Shown in pieces: positions 1 to 9,460 of a stretch of DNA of 50,338 nt. The notes under the pieces were generated by a model. The model saw only the letters and a program-made list of their open reading frames with translations, did not search any database and was not told the DNA's origin. The position numbers were made by a program, and so were the translations under genes. The DNA is from Rhodoferax sp. (GTDB lineage Bacteria > Pseudomonadota > Gammaproteobacteria > Burkholderiales > Burkholderiaceae_C): assembly GCA_030683195.1 (NCBI GenBank), contig JAUXQA010000336.1, forward strand, positions 1-50,338. Direction: 5' to 3'. Position 1 is the first letter of the stretch. Every line of letters begins with the position of its first letter.

Positions 1-2
1 TG

Positions 3-176
3 GAGTTTGAACGCGGGACTGTAAAACCGCCGCTTGGGGATTTTGGTGCGAGCTTCGCTCGCCATGGTGTGCATGATGTTCATCGCACACACTATCTCTG
101 GATGTCAGCGAGCCATCAAGATGTGTTGGCCGGACGCATACTTAGTGCGGCAGTTGATGCGAGGATATCCCCATGA
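3..176 (+). CDS. 3' end of an unknown gene, probable partner of the downstream antitoxin-like gene
   Basis: A reading frame open from the window edge runs for 57 codons and ends in TGA. The TGA overlaps the ATG of the next gene by four bases (ATGA). Such coupling is typical of toxin-antitoxin pairs, and HVO_A0114-type regulators are often encoded beside a small toxin. The visible C-terminal residues (for example SFARHGVHDVHRTHYLW) match no family I recognise and do not look like the TumE/DUF6516 toxins often paired with this regulator class. The 5' end is outside the window. Coding status rests only on the open frame and the overlap. Confidence 0.4.
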   Translation, partial: EFERGTVKPPLGDFGASFARHGVHDVHRTHYLWMSASHQDVLAGRILSAAVDARISP

Positions 177-525
177 CAGATCGTTATCTCACCATCACAC
201 TGCAGCCAGACTGGAGAGGTGCTTTACGCGCCATGGGGCAAGCAGCCAAGGCGGACAAATACCAGGGCGTGGTGCTAAATTTCAAAAGCCCTGGTCACTT
301 CTTTGGACAGCTTTCCGATAAGCGCGGGGAGATCGTCTGGGCCGGACAAGGCAAAGGTGAGTTATCGATGCGTGAACTAGCCCGTGTAGTTGGGCGTGAT
401 GTTAAATGCGTACATGAAGACGTAGTTATCCTGGCTAAGCTGAAATGCTGGAGCGAGCAGAATGCAGCGGTGTGATCTGCCCTTATTCGTCCATGCACAT
501 CGACATGTACTTGACAGCTACTTAA
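173..525 (+). pseudogene. HVO_A0114-family winged-helix regulator (antitoxin-like), frameshifted
   Basis: From ATG 173 the protein has the family's N-terminal region and a winged-helix segment (SMRELARVVGRDVK, about residues 64-77; then VHEDVVILAKL). It hits a premature TGA at 473-475 after 100 residues. The other frame continues the family's usual ending from about position 445: MLERAECSGVICPY, then SSMHIDMYLTAT, stopping at 523-525. One lost base near 440-447 explains the break. Proteins of this family normally end in a similar CP-x-HxDM motif, so the intact product would be about 116 residues. Its start overlaps the upstream frame (ATGA). The convergent transposase stop lies two bases downstream, so the very end may be altered by that insertion. 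A sequencing error could also explain the shift. Confidence 0.7.
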
Positions 526-526
526 G

Positions 527-1840
527 CTAATCGAGCCCACCTGACTCTGCAATCTCAACCAGCGTTGGGATGTGAGGCCCGTATTCAATAGTCTGCGATG
601 TGGCCTTGGTTGTCCCTTTCGCCTCGGTCAACAATATGCCGCTGCCAACTTTTCGGGCATGTTTTGCATACAAAGTCTTGGCCCGGATGATTTCGTAGCT
701 GTACCCTCGTCCGAGCCTGTTTGAAATTTTCACCAAACCATTTAGGCCTTCGGTATATGCATTGGATATTTGGTTCGGTAAATCCCAATACGCAAAGATG
801 TCCTCGTAGTGGTTGTGAACCGTCTTAGCCAGACTGCGGAACTGATCCAGCCCCTTCTTTGGTATCGATTGCTCCCACAGCGCAAATGCTCGCATTGCAG
901 ATGCTTTATCAGGCTCATCATAGATTCTGAAAAACGATTCCTTGAAATCATAGGCTATCGCCAGTTCAGGAGTGCTTGAGCGAACAATGGCCAAAGCATC
1001 CTGCTCTTTTGGCGTAAGCGTTGCTGGACGTTTTAGCGTGAGCCAGCGGATGGATTTCTTGATGTGAAGGCGCTCGTCCTTTGCAAGTGTGACCTGGTAT
1101 TTTTTCCGCTCTTCTTCCAATGCCTCGGACACCATCTTCACCACATGAAACTTGTCGACCACGAGTTTGGCGTTGGGAAGGTATTCGCCGAAGGATCTCT
1201 TGAAGGGACGCCACATATCGGAGCAAACCCATTCGACCCTCTCTCTATCAGGCAACTTCTCGAAGAATGGTTTCAAATAATCCTGCGTGCGAAATTCCAG
1301 CATCTCAAAGACGTTATTCGTCGCAAGGTTCGTGATGACGCATCGATAGTCCCCTGCCAGCATCAGCTCATCAATACCCATAATGACCGGTGTTTCATAG
1401 CGCACCGTGCGGCCAAGTTCATCAATCAGGTCCTGGGCGATGTTCTTGATGGTGTTGACTGCCAAACCTGTTTGTTCAGCCATGGCCCGAAAGGTCGTGG
1501 CAAGGCAACGCGCTCGAATGGCATCTACAAGTCGTTTGGTTGCCCGTCGTTTCTCATCTAAAAATGGCAATTCCGGGGTCAGAATCTTTCCGCAAGCCTT
1601 GCAATGGTAGCGAGGCCGCGCAATTTCAAGGCGGACAGGCTGCATCTGCATTGGGGTATCGACAAAGGTGTGCGTTCTGCGGCCATGCCGATACAAGGGG
1701 CGAGCACAATCTGGACAAGGTGGTATCTCGCCTTCAATGACCTCGGCACTGATGAAAATAGCCTTGGCTGTAGCTCGTAAATCTGTGGGTCTTACGCCAG
1801 CGAGGCCAAGAAGGTCAAGCACCGTGGCCACCCATGTCAA
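527..1840 (-). CDS. tnpA: ISL3-family transposase
   Basis: 437 residues, the usual length for ISL3 (IS204/IS1001/IS1096/IS1165) transposases. An N-terminal zinc-ribbon-like segment holds CPDC and CKAC cysteine pairs. A helix-turn-helix region (about residues 115-140) follows. The DDE core includes MGIDELMLAGDYRCVITN, CSDMWRPFKRSFGEYLPNAKLVVDKFHVVK and, near the C-terminus, NAYTEGLNGLVKISNRLGRGY with the likely catalytic Glu. The gene's 5' end overlaps the last codons of hsdR, and its stop sits two bases from the end of the antitoxin frame, leaving almost no room for terminal repeats. A weak match, acatYgacatg, occurs near 503 and near 1836 (opposite strand), but I cannot define IS ends. It may be complete but is perhaps not a mobile unit any more. 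Confidence 0.9.
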   Translation of the reverse strand: MTWVATVLDLLGLAGVRPTDLRATAKAIFISAEVIEGEIPPCPDCARPLYRHGRRTHTFVDTPMQMQPVRLEIARPRYHCKACGKILTPELPFLDEKRRATKRLVDAIRARCLATTFRAMAEQTGLAVNTIKNIAQDLIDELGRTVRYETPVIMGIDELMLAGDYRCVITNLATNNVFEMLEFRTQDYLKPFFEKLPDRERVEWVCSDMWRPFKRSFGEYLPNAKLVVDKFHVVKMVSEALEEERKKYQVTLAKDERLHIKKSIRWLTLKRPATLTPKEQDALAIVRSSTPELAIAYDFKESFFRIYDEPDKASAMRAFALWEQSIPKKGLDQFRSLAKTVHNHYEDIFAYWDLPNQISNAYTEGLNGLVKISNRLGRGYSYEIIRAKTLYAKHARKVGSGILLTEAKGTTKATSQTIEYGPHIPTLVEIAESGGLD

Positions 1841-4800
1841 TGTCTTTACGGTCGCGAATCAACTCATAAATCATGTCGGTCAAGGCTCCCATTGACTGGC
1901 GGTCCGATTTAAGGACAAGTGTGGCCAACTTCTGGTGAGATGTTAGAGCCCTGACAACGCCTTGTTGTACTGCTCCCGGTAAGTTGCCCTTCAAGGCTTG
2001 CTCACGGGTATTGTTTTCAACCTGGGCCATGACAACATCGTTTTCACGGGCAATGGCTACGATATGGTTCACAAAGGTTGCCTGGTCACGCAGCGGCGTC
2101 GCCTCCCCAAACAAACGGTTTAACCGGTCAATGATTTCTGCCAGGTAGTGAGGGTCTTCACCTTTGCTACCGCCGCTGCCTGGCCCAATCGGTTGCAGAA
2201 CCAGCGGTTGATCTTCGTCAGCAGGCACATCGTCTTTGCGCTTGATGTCAAAACCAGTAAGTACTAGTCCCTTCAGGTCCACGGACTCAGGTGATTCACC
2301 ATTGAGGCGCTTTTGAAGCAGCTTGACGAAGGCGGCGTAGTTTTCCAACTCAGGGTCCCCGAAGTCCACGAGCTGGGCAATATAGGCGTACGTCTTCACG
2401 AAGCGGCCCAAGCCAGACTTGAATGCAATCAAGGTTTTTACTTGGTCGGCGTGCTCCCTGCGGTGGTGATCGGCTGACTTCATGGCAGCGTCATCGCCCG
2501 TGCTGTGTGCCTTCTCATAGGCCACCTCCCACATTCCAATAGCATCACGGAGCATTTTCAGACGCTGATTGAAAAGTCGAGTTGGTCGCTCGGTTGCTGC
2601 ATACAGAGCCTTGTGTTGCGGCTCCTGCGCATGGGTGATGTCACGGATGGTCTTGAACCGGGCTTCCTTAAACTCTTTCAAGTCCTCTGACTCATAGAGT
2701 CCTTGGGCATCCAACGTTTCCTTGACCTCATAGACGACATTGACATCCTGCACATCGGCAATCTGAGCTCCATCGTCGTACATTTCGAAAGCTCGGCGCA
2801 CATTGGCTGGGTCATTAACAAAGTCGATGATGAAAACCTCATCCTTGCCGGGAGCCATCCGGTTGAGCCGGGAGAAAGTTTGCACAATCTCAACGTCATT
2901 GGCAATCTTTTTGTCAACGTACATGGCCACCAGCTTGGGCTGATCAAACCCCGTCTGGAATTTATCGGCCACGAGCATGACCCGGTACTCTGGGCGCTCA
3001 AACGCAATCCGCAGGTCCTGTCCAGCCACATCTGGGTTCATGCTGACTTCGGTGAACTCCTCGCCATCGTCAACCATGAAGATTTCAGCCGCTTTGCCAA
3101 CATCATCCCCGTGCATGACCTGCTTGCCTGTCATCTTTCCCGAGAAGGCAACCAGTGAGCGAATGGCGGAGTATTCAGGGTGCTTGGCGATATAGGCGTC
3201 AAAACCCTTCTTGTACCGGATGGCTGCGGCCCTGGAGCTGGTTACCACCATGGCCTTTGCCTTGCCATCAAGCCGATGAGCCACGTTTTTACTGAAGTGC
3301 TCAATGATGAATTGAACCTTCTGGGTCACATTGGTGGGGTGCAAGGACATCCACTGAGCCAGCGCCCGCTTGGCGGTCTTGCCGCTGACCCGCTTTGTGT
3401 CCTCAATCTGTTTGGACAAATTGAAGGCGGTCTTGTACGGGATGTAGCCTTTGAGGACATCCAGGATGAATCCTTCCTCAATGGCCTGGCGCATGGGGTA
3501 GCGGTGAAAGGCTTTCGGCAGGTTCGTTTTTGATGCTGGTTTGGTTGGATCTGCTGGACGACCGAAAAGCATGAGCGTCGAATGCTTGGGGGTGCCCGTG
3601 AACGCAAAGTAGCTGATGTTGGTAGGTCGTGCCCGCGACTTCTGTAACTCTTCCAGCAATTCCTCTACCGTAAGCGTCGCCATCTTGCCGTTGCCACTCA
3701 TGGCAAGTGCCGCCTGGAGCTTGGCGGCGGTTGAGCCGGTTTGAGACGCGTGCGCCTCGTCAATGATCACACCAAAGTTCTTACCCTTCAAGGCCTTATC
3801 CGTGACGATGGCCTCCATCGCAAAGGGGAATGTCTGGATGGTGACGACGATGATGGGCGTTCCTGCAATCAGGGCTTCTGCGAGCTGCTTGCTCTTTGAC
3901 TTTGAGGATTTCTGCCGGTCAATAGCTGCGATGACGCCAAACTGGTGATCAATTTGCTTGACCGCATCCTGAATCTGCCCGTCCAGTACCGTGCGGTCTG
4001 TCACGATGATGATGCTGCTGTAGATGGCATCGCCATTGTCCCGGCGCAATTTGACCAAATCATGGGCAGTCCATGAAATCGTGCTGGTTTTGCCGGAACC
4101 CGCGCTGTGATCGGCCAGATAGGACAGGCCGGGACCATTACTGCGAGCGTCGGCAATCATGTCATTGACGGCAGACCACTGGTGGTAGCGGGGGAAAATC
4201 AGGGTTTCGCGCTTAGACCAGTTGCCCTTGATATCCACGACATCCTTTTTTTCCACATAAACGAAGCTGTGAAAGATGCGCAACCATGCATCGGGCTGGC
4301 AAATCTGCTCCCAGAAGTACGCGACCGGATATTCCTTGTCTTTGCGCGGGGGGTTGCCAGCGTGACCGTCGTTGCCCTGGTTGAATGGCAGGAAGAAAGT
4401 GTTATCGCCTTCGAGCTTGGTAGCCATCTGAATGTCGGAATCCGACATCGCAAAGTGAACCACGGCACCGCGTTTAAAGGTCAGTAGAGGCTCTTTACGC
4501 TTGGTCTTGGCGTCATAGGGCAGGCGGTCCGTCTTGTACTGGTCCATGGCCGCTTCTGCGGACTGGGTGAAGTCTGTTTTGAGTTCGACAGTCGCCACTG
4601 GCAATCCGTTTATGAACTGCACCAGATCGATTGCAAGTTTACGGCTCGGATGGTATTGCAGTTGGGGGACCACGCGCAGCACGTTGGCTGCATAACGCTT
4701 GAGCACTGTTTCATTGCGTTTGTCTTCGGGTGCTGCTTCCGACATGTCGATGTGCCCGCAACCGGCAATCGAAAAACCGTTGCGAAACACATGCATGGTG

Positions 4801-5045
4801 CCGTGCTGATCCAGGGCCTTGGCCAGTCGGTCCATCAAAATCTCGCGGGCTCGCTCACCATTGTCTTTGCAGAGTTTGGACCATTTTTCAGGCTGGGTAG
4901 ATTCCAGCCAGGCAATCAAGTCATCTGGATACAGCGCACGCTCAGTGTCGTACTGGAGGGTGTTACCGACCTTCCAGCCTTGTGCCTCCAATTTGGAGAC
5001 TATATAGGCCTCGAAATGCTTTTCTTGGTGCGCGGTATCGCTCAT
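1815..5045 (-). CDS. hsdR: Type I restriction enzyme R subunit
   Basis: 1076-residue DNA translocase and endonuclease subunit of a type I system, acting on unmodified DNA. The N-terminal nuclease domain has Asp140 and VELK (153-156), the PD-(D/E)XK signature. The SF2 motor has Walker A AGSGKT (314-319), DEAH (428-431), the SAT-like FTGTPK segment and a QTFSRLNRM motif VI. The helical C-terminal domain ends with LTDMIYELIRDRKDI. The ATG overlaps the hsdS stop (ATGA), so it is the last gene of the operon. Its final roughly nine codons lie inside the transposase gene, so the natural C-terminus may have been replaced by insertion-derived sequence. All catalytic motifs remain, so activity is plausible. 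Confidence 0.95.
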   Translation of the reverse strand: MSDTAHQEKHFEAYIVSKLEAQGWKVGNTLQYDTERALYPDDLIAWLESTQPEKWSKLCKDNGERAREILMDRLAKALDQHGTMHVFRNGFSIAGCGHIDMSEAAPEDKRNETVLKRYAANVLRVVPQLQYHPSRKLAIDLVQFINGLPVATVELKTDFTQSAEAAMDQYKTDRLPYDAKTKRKEPLLTFKRGAVVHFAMSDSDIQMATKLEGDNTFFLPFNQGNDGHAGNPPRKDKEYPVAYFWEQICQPDAWLRIFHSFVYVEKKDVVDIKGNWSKRETLIFPRYHQWSAVNDMIADARSNGPGLSYLADHSAGSGKTSTISWTAHDLVKLRRDNGDAIYSSIIIVTDRTVLDGQIQDAVKQIDHQFGVIAAIDRQKSSKSKSKQLAEALIAGTPIIVVTIQTFPFAMEAIVTDKALKGKNFGVIIDEAHASQTGSTAAKLQAALAMSGNGKMATLTVEELLEELQKSRARPTNISYFAFTGTPKHSTLMLFGRPADPTKPASKTNLPKAFHRYPMRQAIEEGFILDVLKGYIPYKTAFNLSKQIEDTKRVSGKTAKRALAQWMSLHPTNVTQKVQFIIEHFSKNVAHRLDGKAKAMVVTSSRAAAIRYKKGFDAYIAKHPEYSAIRSLVAFSGKMTGKQVMHGDDVGKAAEIFMVDDGEEFTEVSMNPDVAGQDLRIAFERPEYRVMLVADKFQTGFDQPKLVAMYVDKKIANDVEIVQTFSRLNRMAPGKDEVFIIDFVNDPANVRRAFEMYDDGAQIADVQDVNVVYEVKETLDAQGLYESEDLKEFKEARFKTIRDITHAQEPQHKALYAATERPTRLFNQRLKMLRDAIGMWEVAYEKAHSTGDDAAMKSADHHRREHADQVKTLIAFKSGLGRFVKTYAYIAQLVDFGDPELENYAAFVKLLQKRLNGESPESVDLKGLVLTGFDIKRKDDVPADEDQPLVLQPIGPGSGGSKGEDPHYLAEIIDRLNRLFGEATPLRDQATFVNHIVAIARENDVVMAQVENNTREQALKGNLPGAVQQGVVRALTSHQKLATLVLKSDRQSMGALTDMIYELIRDRKDIDMGGHGA

Positions 5046-6397
5046 GCTGGCTCCCGTAAATCGATTTGGCCGGTGACAGCGGCGGTAATGAAGGCTGATC
5101 GGCGCTTTTTTAGGAGGTCGATGCTGAGTTGGGTTTTGGCAGTGATGAGATCCAATCGCCCAGTCAAACTTGTGATCCTAGAAAGGATTCCACATTGCTT
5201 TTCAATCGTAGGAAGGCAAAATCTCAAATCACGGATTGTTGACATTGAGATATTCACCATTGATGCGCTTGTTCCACTGGCATCGGTTTCAATTTCAGGA
5301 CGTCCATACACCTGAATCACACGAGCCAAAAACTCACTCAATATTTTCTCATTTGGTCTCAGTCTGTAGAGCTTGTCACATAGAAGCAGCTTTGGATAGT
5401 CAGAGTGAATCACAGCACACCCACCGACAAGCTCCCTCGTATTGGCGCGGGAAACGATTACATCGCCAGCTACTAATCCCAGGTTTGGATCTGGAATTAA
5501 GTCTTCTGGGAGCAGTTTGTTTTCCTTAGGATTGAATGTTCCCCCATTAACGCAACCAACCTTCAGTACGCCCCATTCGTTTTCAGTAGCGGCAATGGAT
5601 TCGCATTGAGGACTCCAGCCTTGCTCCATGGAATCAACGACGTATTTAATCTTGGAATCATCAAATTCATCGGGCACATCCCCAATCCACTCCACCCCAG
5701 AATCCCTCATCTTCACATTGGGATCTAGCCCTTTGGTGACCGCATGCGTGATCAGCGCCTGGCGCTTTTCTTTCAGGAGTTCGAGGAATCGGGTTTTCTT
5801 GGTGATTAGGGAGTCGATGCGTTTGGTTTCGCGGTCGATACAGTCAGCGATTCTGACGATCTCGTTTTCTGGAGGCATGCAAACACGTAAATCGCCGATG
5901 ACATCTTGGCCAAGACCGTATCTGGTGATGCCTGGCGACTCGATGTAAAAGTATGCGTGGGTTGGCGTCGATTGCAGAACTCGGTGAAGAAGGCGAGCGG
6001 TAGCAAGCTCAACACTGCGAATGAGTGTGAGGTGATAGCCACAAACCACACCAGGCGCGTCCTCAACGACCAGTGCCGGAATTCCAATGTCTGACGGGTC
6101 TTCCGAATCCTTGGTGATGATGAGATCGCCCTTTTTTAGCGTGAACTGTTCGATCTCAACTTTGCTGGCCGTGGCCAGCATAAATGGCATGTCCGCAGTA
6201 ATGAACTCGTTGTAATAGACATCCGTGTAATTGCAGAGGCTTACTTGCTCTTGGTCTTCATACGACTTCTTATCAATGCCACTATTGGTAAAGCTGGCGA
6301 CTTGTCGCAAGCGCTTCACGTCCCAATGCTCAGGAACATCCCCAATCCATTCAACGCCAGACTTACGGTATGCCGGGTACGGTTTGTAGTGGGTCAT
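5042..6397 (-). CDS. hsdS: Type I restriction-modification specificity subunit
   Basis: 451 residues. Two target-recognition domains each begin with the same phrase: SGVEWIGDVPEHWD at about residue 12 and SGVEWIGDVPDEFD near 235. Each is followed by a conserved helix (LKEKRQALITHAVTKG, then LLKKRRSAFITAAVTGQ). This internal duplication is diagnostic of HsdS. The protein chooses the DNA site for HsdM and HsdR. ATG 6397 was chosen over an upstream in-frame ATG (6649) because GGAAGGA precedes it, it gives the canonical N-terminus, and it overlaps the abi stop by four bases. The longer frame only reads through abi in another frame. Domain boundaries suggest two half-sites; the recognised sequence cannot be read off. 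Confidence 0.95.
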   Translation of the reverse strand: MTHYKPYPAYRKSGVEWIGDVPEHWDVKRLRQVASFTNSGIDKKSYEDQEQVSLCNYTDVYYNEFITADMPFMLATASKVEIEQFTLKKGDLIITKDSEDPSDIGIPALVVEDAPGVVCGYHLTLIRSVELATARLLHRVLQSTPTHAYFYIESPGITRYGLGQDVIGDLRVCMPPENEIVRIADCIDRETKRIDSLITKKTRFLELLKEKRQALITHAVTKGLDPNVKMRDSGVEWIGDVPDEFDDSKIKYVVDSMEQGWSPQCESIAATENEWGVLKVGCVNGGTFNPKENKLLPEDLIPDPNLGLVAGDVIVSRANTRELVGGCAVIHSDYPKLLLCDKLYRLRPNEKILSEFLARVIQVYGRPEIETDASGTSASMVNISMSTIRDLRFCLPTIEKQCGILSRITSLTGRLDLITAKTQLSIDLLKKRRSAFITAAVTGQIDLREPA

Positions 6398-7302
6398 GGT
6401 TGTTCCTTCCAAATATTGAATTGGTCCCAGCCAACAGGAAAGTCCATTGCAGCTACGGGAATGGCATGCGTGGCGATCAGGGCTTTTACGCGGCCACGCC
6501 AACGGTGCTTGGGTGCAATCACATCCATCCAATGCAGCAAGATGACAAGGGTGTTGTAAAGCTTGCGCGAACCCGCGACACACTGGGCAGTTAGCCCGGC
6601 AGGCTTGCTGCGTGGGAGTACCGGTGTAATCGTAAATTCCCTGTTCCACAGACGACTGTGGTGCGCGCAGGTATTGCGCACCAAAGAGAGATGACGCAAC
6701 CAGGATTCAAGTACTTTTTCGTCAACGCCGTAAACCGCTGAAATGGCGCGGCGTGTTGGCATTGGTTTGAGGCTGTTGTACCAGCGTGACAGTAAGCCGA
6801 GTGACATCACTTCGCACACAGCCCAGACAGGAGGCAGTGCTTCGACGTAAGTCCCCTTCAAATGGTTGATGAAGGCTTCATCGGAACGGTCAACTTCCGT
6901 GGTCAGTTTGGCGAGGTTCTTTTGCCAAAGGTCGTTTCTGAATGCCAGTGCCGGATCAAGATGCCCATGAGTCCCATGAAAATGGGCTATCTGGAAGGCC
7001 CACTGACTTCTCACCGAAACTTCTACGCGTTCAATGGCATCGAGCACCAGGAGGCGCAGCTCGCGGTCGAACACGTACAGGTTTAATACATCGTCGAAGC
7101 TGGTGCCTGCTTTGAATGCGTGGGTTGTATGGTCAGCCTCAAAGGGAAGCCAGTAGGCCCCCAGCCTGTAGTAGTTCAGATGCTGAAGGTAAAAAACGGC
7201 AGTAACTGGGTCGCCTATGACCATGCCGCGTTGTTGAAGCTTGGCTACCTGTTGGGCGTAGGTTGTGGCTGGTTTCCCGAACGGGCGTTTCGCCGTTACC
7301 AC
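6394..7302 (-). CDS. Abi_2-family (AbiD/F-like) HEPN protein inside the hsd operon
   Basis: 302 residues matching the Abi_2 family: an N-terminal GKPATTYAQQVAKLQQRG segment, YYRLGAYWLPF (44-54), and LRLLVLDAIERVEVSVRSQW (82-101). A C-terminal HEPN ribonuclease motif RNTCAH (209-214) sits in LSLVRNTCAHHSRLWNR. Family members act in abortive infection, presumably by cutting RNA when infection is sensed. Its stop overlaps the hsdS ATG, so expression is coupled to specificity and restriction subunits. A promoter-like site lies in the 139-base gap after hsdM. Inference: it is a back-up that acts if restriction is inhibited, or it is held inactive by the Hsd complex. The RNase role rests on the motif alone. 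Confidence 0.88.
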   Translation of the reverse strand: MVTAKRPFGKPATTYAQQVAKLQQRGMVIGDPVTAVFYLQHLNYYRLGAYWLPFEADHTTHAFKAGTSFDDVLNLYVFDRELRLLVLDAIERVEVSVRSQWAFQIAHFHGTHGHLDPALAFRNDLWQKNLAKLTTEVDRSDEAFINHLKGTYVEALPPVWAVCEVMSLGLLSRWYNSLKPMPTRRAISAVYGVDEKVLESWLRHLSLVRNTCAHHSRLWNREFTITPVLPRSKPAGLTAQCVAGSRKLYNTLVILLHWMDVIAPKHRWRGRVKALIATHAIPVAAMDFPVGWDQFNIWKEQP

Positions 7303-7398
7303 GACAAGAGTCCCGCTAAATCCTGCCCCGCAAATAAGTAACCCGCCGGTTTGAGGATATGCTTACGCACATAGCCTTGGCGGGTTTTGTTGGAATCC

Positions 7399-7428
7399 AG
7401 TATATAACAAAAGCTTGCCATTTGGCAA
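7399..7428 (-). promoter_or_regulatory. Putative internal promoter for abi-hsdS-hsdR with palindromic operator
   Basis: Minus strand: TTGCCA (-35, 7423-7428), 18 bases, TATACT (-10, 7399-7404). The -35 box is half of the inverted repeat TTGCCA-AA-TGGCAA (7415-7428). Its GCCAAATGGC core also occurs at the Xre/RES promoter. Prediction only. Confidence 0.5.
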
Positions 7429-7441
7429 ATATTGGCCCCTA

Positions 7442-9460
7442 TCATTGCGTCACCTCCCCCAGCAACTCAGCAATCTCAGCCTCCACTTGCTTGAGATCCG
7501 CATCGATGTCAAACAGTTTGCGCGGTGGCACATACTGGTAGAAGAACCTGTTGAAGTTGATCTCGTACCCAACCCGGCCAATGCCCTTGTCCGTGTCGTC
7601 ACGGAAGGTCTCATCGATGTAGGCATCCCCCAAATGGGTCAGTACCTCGCGGGCGAAATAGTCCCGGATGTCTTCTGAGAGCGGTACGTTCTCGTTGTCC
7701 GACAATTCAGGATCTGCCACCACCTTGCCGTTAGCATCAAGCACCGGTTCACCGTCAGGGTCGCGCTCACCAAAGGCATTGATCAGCCCTTTGACAAATG
7801 GTTTTCCGACCCGTCCCATGAATGTTGACGATTGCGACACCTCATCAGCAAAGTCTTGAGCCCATGCAAACGACTTACTCGTTCCCATATGCGGCTGCAG
7901 GGCGGCCAACCAGGCGGTTTGCTGCTCAACTGTGAGCTTGCTCCACGATTTCTCGTCTTGGAGCTTTGTAATGGTCTCAGCATTGATGTGCAGGGACATG
8001 CGAAGAGGCCGCAAAACCTTGATTCGGCGATAGCCAAAAACACGGTAATCAACCATGCGACTGAATTCGTTGGTCTCACAGGCAGAGTACAGGTCCACGA
8101 TCTGGTGGATTTGCTCGTCACTGATCATTCTTCGCTTGTTACCTTCATTTTTGATCGAGGTCCACATGTCGGATGCGTTGAGCAACTGAACTTTATGGCG
8201 ACGATTTGCAGGTTTTTTGTTCGACAGGATCCACAAGTAAGTGCCGATTCCGGTACGGAAGAATATTTCCGTGGGCAGTGCAACGATGGCTTCCACCATG
8301 TCATTTTCCAGCAGCCAGCGGCGGATCTCGGACTCTCCTGAGCCCGCGCCACCATTGAATAAGGGAGAACCTGACAGGACAATGGCAGCACGCCCGCCAC
8401 CATTCTCAGGCAGTTCGAGTTTGCTGGCCAGGTTCAGCAGGAACAGCATGGAGCCATCGTTGATGCGGGGGAGTCCAGGCCCAAACCGTCCATCGAACTT
8501 CTTGTCCTTGTGCTCAGTGGTGACGGCTACCTGGTCCTTTTCCCACTTCTTGCCGAATGGTGGGTTGGATACGCCGTAATGGAATCGCTGACCAGCAAAC
8601 TGGTCATTGGACAGTGTGCTGCCTAATTTGATGTTTTTGGACAGGTCGCGACCTGGATCGGATTCCAGCGTGCGCAGCAGCATGCCGGTCAGGCAGACGG
8701 CATGGGTTTCCGGTTCGAGTTCTTGACCGTAGGGGATGATGACTGGCGGAACCTTGAAGCGGTTGCCGTAATCAGCGACATGGTTCATGGCGTCAGAGAT
8801 GAAACCACCTGTACCGCATGTCTGGTCGTATAGGGTACGAATCAAGCCAGGATTGGACTCAAACAATGCGTCATCCGGGTCCAGCAGCAATGAGGTAGCA
8901 AGGTGCACGACATCTCGCGGCGTCATGAAATCCTCGGCACCTTCGTTGACCTCCGCGCCAAAGCGGCGGATCAGGTGCTCGTAGAGATTGCTCATTACCC
9001 GGTCAGGCACCACATCCGGGTGAAGATCGACTCCGGCGAAGTTCTTGCAAATCTTGAACAGAAGCCCCGCCTTGTCCAAACGAATCACCGTATTGGAAAA
9101 GTCGAACTGCTCGAAAATGATTCTCGCGTTGTCAGAAAAGTGCGCAACGTAGTCTTGAAGGTTTTGCCGCGTCTTCGTTCCGCCCAAAGTACCAAGCGCG
9201 TACTCAGACGTGTTGTAGAACGGGAAACGTGTGCATTGACGCAGGATCAGATCAATATCAATGCCCGAGTCTTTATGGAGTGCGTTTGCATCACGAACCT
9301 CTTGACGGGTTGGTTCAAGGACACACTCCAGGCGGCGCAGCAAAGTGAATGGCAAGATGACCTTGCCAAAGTCGGTGTGCTTGAAGTCCCCCCAAAGGTC
9401 TTCAGCATTCTTCCAAATGAAATCTGCCAGTGATGCGCCGGAACCTGATATTTCTGCCAT
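7442..9460 (-). CDS. hsdM: Type I restriction-modification methyltransferase subunit
   Basis: 672-residue N6-adenine methyltransferase that, with HsdS, protects host DNA. The N-terminal helical HsdM domain (LADFIWKNAEDLWGDF, about residues 11-26) is followed by the SAM-binding motif DQTCGTGGF (212-220) and catalytic NPPF (299-302, in SNPPFGKKW). It is longer than classical HsdM (about 520) because of an extended C-terminal region (PFVKGLINAFGERD, FFYQYVPPRKLFDIDADL), seen in one common HsdM subgroup. It is the first gene of the operon; abi follows after 139 bases with a possible separate promoter. That arrangement would let methylation start before restriction. Confidence 0.95.
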   Translation of the reverse strand: MAEISGSGASLADFIWKNAEDLWGDFKHTDFGKVILPFTLLRRLECVLEPTRQEVRDANALHKDSGIDIDLILRQCTRFPFYNTSEYALGTLGGTKTRQNLQDYVAHFSDNARIIFEQFDFSNTVIRLDKAGLLFKICKNFAGVDLHPDVVPDRVMSNLYEHLIRRFGAEVNEGAEDFMTPRDVVHLATSLLLDPDDALFESNPGLIRTLYDQTCGTGGFISDAMNHVADYGNRFKVPPVIIPYGQELEPETHAVCLTGMLLRTLESDPGRDLSKNIKLGSTLSNDQFAGQRFHYGVSNPPFGKKWEKDQVAVTTEHKDKKFDGRFGPGLPRINDGSMLFLLNLASKLELPENGGGRAAIVLSGSPLFNGGAGSGESEIRRWLLENDMVEAIVALPTEIFFRTGIGTYLWILSNKKPANRRHKVQLLNASDMWTSIKNEGNKRRMISDEQIHQIVDLYSACETNEFSRMVDYRVFGYRRIKVLRPLRMSLHINAETITKLQDEKSWSKLTVEQQTAWLAALQPHMGTSKSFAWAQDFADEVSQSSTFMGRVGKPFVKGLINAFGERDPDGEPVLDANGKVVADPELSDNENVPLSEDIRDYFAREVLTHLGDAYIDETFRDDTDKGIGRVGYEINFNRFFYQYVPPRKLFDIDADLKQVEAEIAELLGEVTQ

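Noticed and set aside
4650..5315. 221-codon plus-strand frame across the hsdR/hsdS junction
   Set aside because: Both hsd genes are convincing and overlap by ATGA; this frame is their shadow.
6398..6649. N-terminal extension of HsdS
   Set aside because: It overlaps the end of abi in another frame, and the standard HsdS start with GGAAGGA lies at 6397.
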